Assembly: GCA_045651205.1 (NCBI GenBank)
Contig: JAZRSA010000001.1
Span: forward strand, 1 to 54,271
Direction of reading: 5' to 3'
Source of the DNA: UMGS1649 sp045651205
GTDB taxonomy: Bacteria > Bacillota > Clostridia > TANB77 > CAG-465
Length of the DNA: 54,271 nucleotides
Shown here: positions 51,225 through 54,271 of the stretch, piece after piece
Position numbering within the stretch: the stretch's first letter is position 1
Layout: every line of letters starts with the position of its first letter
Notes under the pieces: model-generated
Databases searched by the model: none
What the model saw: the letters and a program-made list of their open reading frames with translations, nothing else
Told to the model about the DNA's origin: nothing
Made by a program: the position numbers and the translations under genes

Positions 51225-54200
51225 TTGTTATCTCCTTTTAAGAAACCTATTTCTTCTAAATATTCTATATATTTAGTAATATATTCTTCATCGATTTCTG
51301 GCCAAACAAATCCAAGTTTAGATAATGTATCTTTAGTAAAGTCTGATTTTATAACCGTATTAGGGTTATAATCTATCTCTTTATTTCTATTTACATCTTG
51401 TACTATACCTTGTATTCTTTCATAACCATTATCTTGTTTAGAATAAAATTCAATAAGTTCTGTCATTTGTTCTTTAGTGATATGTCTAAGTTCATATCCT
51501 AATTTATATAATATCTCATCTAACCTATGCATTACAATATGGTTATCATTAAAAATGTGATAAGTATTATATTTTTTATCTGTATTTGCTAAAATTCTAG
51601 TTGCTTTAGCTGCTAAATCTATTGGTGTAAACTCAACATTAAAATCCATCAAATTAGTTGGCATTATTCCAATATCTACAAATGTTTTAAGTCTATTTGC
51701 AAATGCATTTTCTGTGGCATTTGGTTGGAACTTACCATCAGACATTCTACTTGTTAAGTTACCCATTCTCATTACTTTAGCATCAAGTCCTTTTAATATA
51801 TAGTTATATACTACTTCTTCACCTAAGAATTTAGTATACGCATATACATTATCTAGGTTTTGGCCTATATATAGATTTGTTTCATTGAATATAGTACCTT
51901 TAACTATATTCTCTTGATCTAATTGTCCAACTTCTAATATATTACCTGATACACTAAGTGTAGATATATGAATTAATCTCATGTTATTAGCTAACGCAAA
52001 TTTAGCAAGATTTTCTACGCCCTTTGCATTTATTCTAGTAAACAAATTAATATCTCCATAGTGTTTTACATGAGCTGCAGAGTTAATTATCATAGAAACA
52101 TTTCTAGTAACTTCTTCTCTAGCAGTTTCATCTACTATTAATTCATCAAGGATTATATCTCCTTCAATACATCTTACTCTTGTGTTAATTAATTCATCAT
52201 ATTTATTATCAAAGAAGAAATTAACTTTTTCTTTTAACCTATCTTCAGGTGTTTTATCGCTATTCTTAATCTTTCTAATTAAGCAATAAATTGTACTTTC
52301 TGTATTAAGTAATAGTTCTTCTAAAATATGTGAACCTAAAAATCCTGTTGCTCCTGTAAGTAATATATCTTTTTTATTTATATCCTCTTTAACAGTGTTT
52401 TCAATTACATTTGTTTCAAGAAGCTTATGAATAGCATTAAAATCTCTTGTTTTTAACGGTTCAGATATTGAAGCTTTCTTGTTATCTAATGTAAGAAGCT
52501 CTGTTAACTCTTTAATAGAAGGATATTTATATAAATCTGCAAATGTAATCTTTATATTATGTTCAAGAGCTTCTGTTGTAAGTCTAATAGCAAGAAGTGA
52601 ATCTCCTCCTATATCAAAAAAACTATCTTCAGGATGTATAGTCTCAATACCTAAAACATCTCTAAACATATCATAAATAATTTTTGCAATTCCTTCATAC
52701 TCTGGTACAAATTCTTCATCTGTATCTTGAGATTTTTCTAGAATGTGTCTTATTAACTCTTTAACATTAACCTTACCATTTTGGTTTAATGGTAACTTAT
52801 CCATTCTTTCTATATATGAAGGTATCTTGTATGAAGTAAGTTTATCTTTTAAGAATATCTTCATATCTTGTGGTAAAAAGTCTTCATTTGATGTATATAT
52901 AGCTGCTATCTTCTTTGTTTTGCTATGATCTTCATATATGAATACAGATAGGTCTTCTACCTTATGAGAAGCATATATAGCGTGTTTTATTTCATCAAGT
53001 TCTATTCTATATCCTCTAACCTTAACTTGGTTATCTCTTCTTCCTACGAAGTCTATATATCCACCTTCAAGCATACGTACAACATCACCTGTTTTGTACA
53101 TTCTGCCTTTATTTGTTATTTCGTCTTCAACAAATCTTTCTTTTGTTAATTCTTCGTTGTTTATATATTTAAGCCCTACACTATCTCCACCAATTATATA
53201 TTCGCCTTCAACATATAGCGGAAGTAGTCTAAACTTCTTATCTATTACATAACCATATGTATTAGATATTGCTCTTCCCAATGGAACCTTTACAGTTCTT
53301 GTTTCATCTACTCTAAATGTATTAGTAAATGTTACACATTCTGTAGGTCCATAGCAGTTTATTATTGTTAAGTCTTTATATGTTTCTCTTAACTTGTTTA
53401 CATGTTTTAGAGACATTACATCTCCACCACTTAAAACTGTATGTAAAGTTTCAAACACATCTATCTTAGCATCTATTATTTGGTTAAACAGCGCTGATGT
53501 AATCCAAGCGATTGTAACGCCAGATTCTTTTATATATTTATTTAGATATTCGAAGTTAAGAAGATTTTCTTTAGTAATTAGCGCACATGTACCACCATTT
53601 AGAAGTGTTCCAAAGAACTCAAATAACGATACATCAAAACTTGTTGATGCAGCTTGTATTATTGTGTCACTTGATTTAAGTTCCATATAATCTGGATTCT
53701 TAACAAGCTTTACAATATTCATATTTGTAATTAAAGCACCTTTAGGATTTCCAGTTGTACCAGATGTATACAATATACAAGCCGGACTTACAGCTGTATA
53801 TTCACTATCTAAAGTTACTTTAGCATCATCCATTTTACTAAAGTCTAATTCTTCTAAAAATACTTCTTCTATGTCATCATAATTTTCTATATGATCTTCT
53901 AAAACAAATTTAACAGACGCATCTTTAAACATATACTCTTTTTTATCATGAGCTATATTTATTTCTACTGGTAAATAATATGCTCCTGTTTTAAGAACTG
54001 CAAGTATAGCTGTAACTAGTTCAAATGACTTGTCTATATCTATACCAATTGCATCACCTACAACTACACCTTTTTCTTTTAGCGTATTTGCAAGTTTGTT
54101 TGAAGCTGTTTCTAATTCTTTGTATGTCATAGACTTGTCTTCTAATCTAAGTGCAATATTATTTGGATTTAATTCTACTTGTTCGTTAAATAACTCTATA

Positions 54201-54271
54201 ACAGTTTTATCTTTAGGATATGGTCTTGTAGTATCATTAAACTTACCAAGTATTTTATTTCTTTCTTCATC
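51221..54271 (-). CDS. Nonribosomal peptide synthetase, C-terminal A-PCP-thioester reductase module (5' part outside)
   Basis: 1,016 residues are visible, open at the right edge; the in-frame sequence upstream of 54130 is a typical C-A linker, FNDTTRPYPKDKTVIELF. The adenylation domain has LYTSGTTGNPKG (A3, about residue 168), GPTE and GRRDNQVKVRGYR (A8), with K in LPLNQNGK. The carrier domain is FFDIGGDSLLAIRL (about 551-565). The terminal reductase has LLTGATGFLGSH (NAD(P)H site, about 638-648), LIHISTLSVSG and YAYTK (YxxxK). The A-domain code reads about D-V-F-W-L-G-C-T-F-K, closest by eye to valine-type codes. Release should be reductive, giving an aldehyde or derived product. Confidence 0.93.
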   Translation of the reverse strand, partial: DEERNKILGKFNDTTRPYPKDKTVIELFNEQVELNPNNIALRLEDKSMTYKELETASNKLANTLKEKGVVVGDAIGIDIDKSFELVTAILAVLKTGAYYLPVEINIAHDKKEYMFKDASVKFVLEDHIENYDDIEEVFLEELDFSKMDDAKVTLDSEYTAVSPACILYTSGTTGNPKGALITNMNIVKLVKNPDYMELKSSDTIIQAASTSFDVSLFEFFGTLLNGGTCALITKENLLNFEYLNKYIKESGVTIAWITSALFNQIIDAKIDVFETLHTVLSGGDVMSLKHVNKLRETYKDLTIINCYGPTECVTFTNTFRVDETRTVKVPLGRAISNTYGYVIDKKFRLLPLYVEGEYIIGGDSVGLKYINNEELTKERFVEDEITNKGRMYKTGDVVRMLEGGYIDFVGRRDNQVKVRGYRIELDEIKHAIYASHKVEDLSVFIYEDHSKTKKIAAIYTSNEDFLPQDMKIFLKDKLTSYKIPSYIERMDKLPLNQNGKVNVKELIRHILEKSQDTDEEFVPEYEGIAKIIYDMFRDVLGIETIHPEDSFFDIGGDSLLAIRLTTEALEHNIKITFADLYKYPSIKELTELLTLDNKKASISEPLKTRDFNAIHKLLETNVIENTVKEDINKKDILLTGATGFLGSHILEELLLNTESTIYCLIRKIKNSDKTPEDRLKEKVNFFFDNKYDELINTRVRCIEGDIILDELIVDETAREEVTRNVSMIINSAAHVKHYGDINLFTRINAKGVENLAKFALANNMRLIHISTLSVSGNILEVGQLDQENIVKGTIFNETNLYIGQNLDNVYAYTKFLGEEVVYNYILKGLDAKVMRMGNLTSRMSDGKFQPNATENAFANRLKTFVDIGIMPTNLMDFNVEFTPIDLAAKATRILANTDKKYNTYHIFNDNHIVMHRLDEILYKLGYELRHITKEQMTELIEFYSKQDNGYERIQGIVQDVNRNKEIDYNPNTVIKSDFTKDTLSKLGFVWPEIDEEYITKYIEYLEEIGFLKGDNK

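Noticed and set aside
1..54271. CRISPR array or prophage
   Set aside because: No regular spaced repeats and no phage structural gene set were seen.
54130..54271. ATG at 54130 as the true start of the NRPS gene
   Set aside because: Upstream codons to the edge remain open in frame and read as a conserved C-A linker, so the gene extends beyond the window.
51221..54271. Frameshift or truncation in the NRPS
   Set aside because: The frame is continuous through A, PCP and reductase domains with intact motifs.

Overview
This window is a dense, AT-rich stretch of bacterial chromosome. Housekeeping proteins of Firmicutes/Clostridia type (RNase J, GreA, CdaA, PlsY, TsaD, RimO, Rho, an S-box riboswitch on metK), TTA/AGA-dominated codon use, strong AGGAGG ribosome sites and the standard code (tRNA-Trp with CCA anticodon, TGA used as stop) suggest an uncultured gut-type clostridial Bacillota. 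The species cannot be fixed from the window. Nearly all genes are on the minus strand; both ends cut a gene (ileS on the left, an NRPS on the right).

Layout, left to right. 1-5509: translation/RNA operon rnj-gltX-ileS. 5658-7138: PnuC-type transporter, an unknown membrane protein and tRNA-Trp. 7201-9929: rimO-rho. 10032-21667: a surface polysaccharide locus in two transcripts. The first carries a pyruvyl transferase, a HIT protein and a Wzx flippase. The second carries an F420-dehydrogenase-like Fe-S protein, a GT4, a Wzy polymerase, a GT2 and an Alg14/Alg13 pair, and runs on into an M50 protease, tsaD and a phosphoesterase. 22351-25800: EamA transporter, a small membrane protein, and greA-lysS. 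25809-28517: c-di-AMP synthase gene cdaA, flanked by an unknown protein where cdaR usually lies, a 32-residue membrane peptide and a DUF3298-like protein. 28592-31603: der-plsY-pta. 31684-34163: an MFS transporter and a membrane-anchored propeller-like protein. 35156-36563: metK under a SAM-I riboswitch. 36588-39340: LemA, an LRR protein and an alpha/beta hydrolase. 39466-40077: two related Cys-rich small proteins. 40099-45074: two tandem acetate kinases followed by two tandem UDP-HexNAc pyrophosphorylase-type enzymes. 45089-48444: fba and an asparagine synthetase-like protein lacking the glutaminase cysteine. 49497-54271: a 7TM sensor histidine kinase overlapping the end of an NRPS with a terminal thioester reductase.

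The most unusual pattern is four scattered single-gene cassettes (21803, 34303, 46206 and 48514). Their GC- and CGN/CTN-richer codon use differs sharply from their surroundings. Each has its own near-consensus promoter and hairpin terminator, and none has a recognisable mobile-element gene beside it. They look like moron-style acquired genes of unknown function. The second notable system is the NRPS-reductase/sensor-kinase pair at the right edge, which suggests a reductively released peptide (aldehyde or derivative) whose synthesis is co-translated with a membrane sensor.
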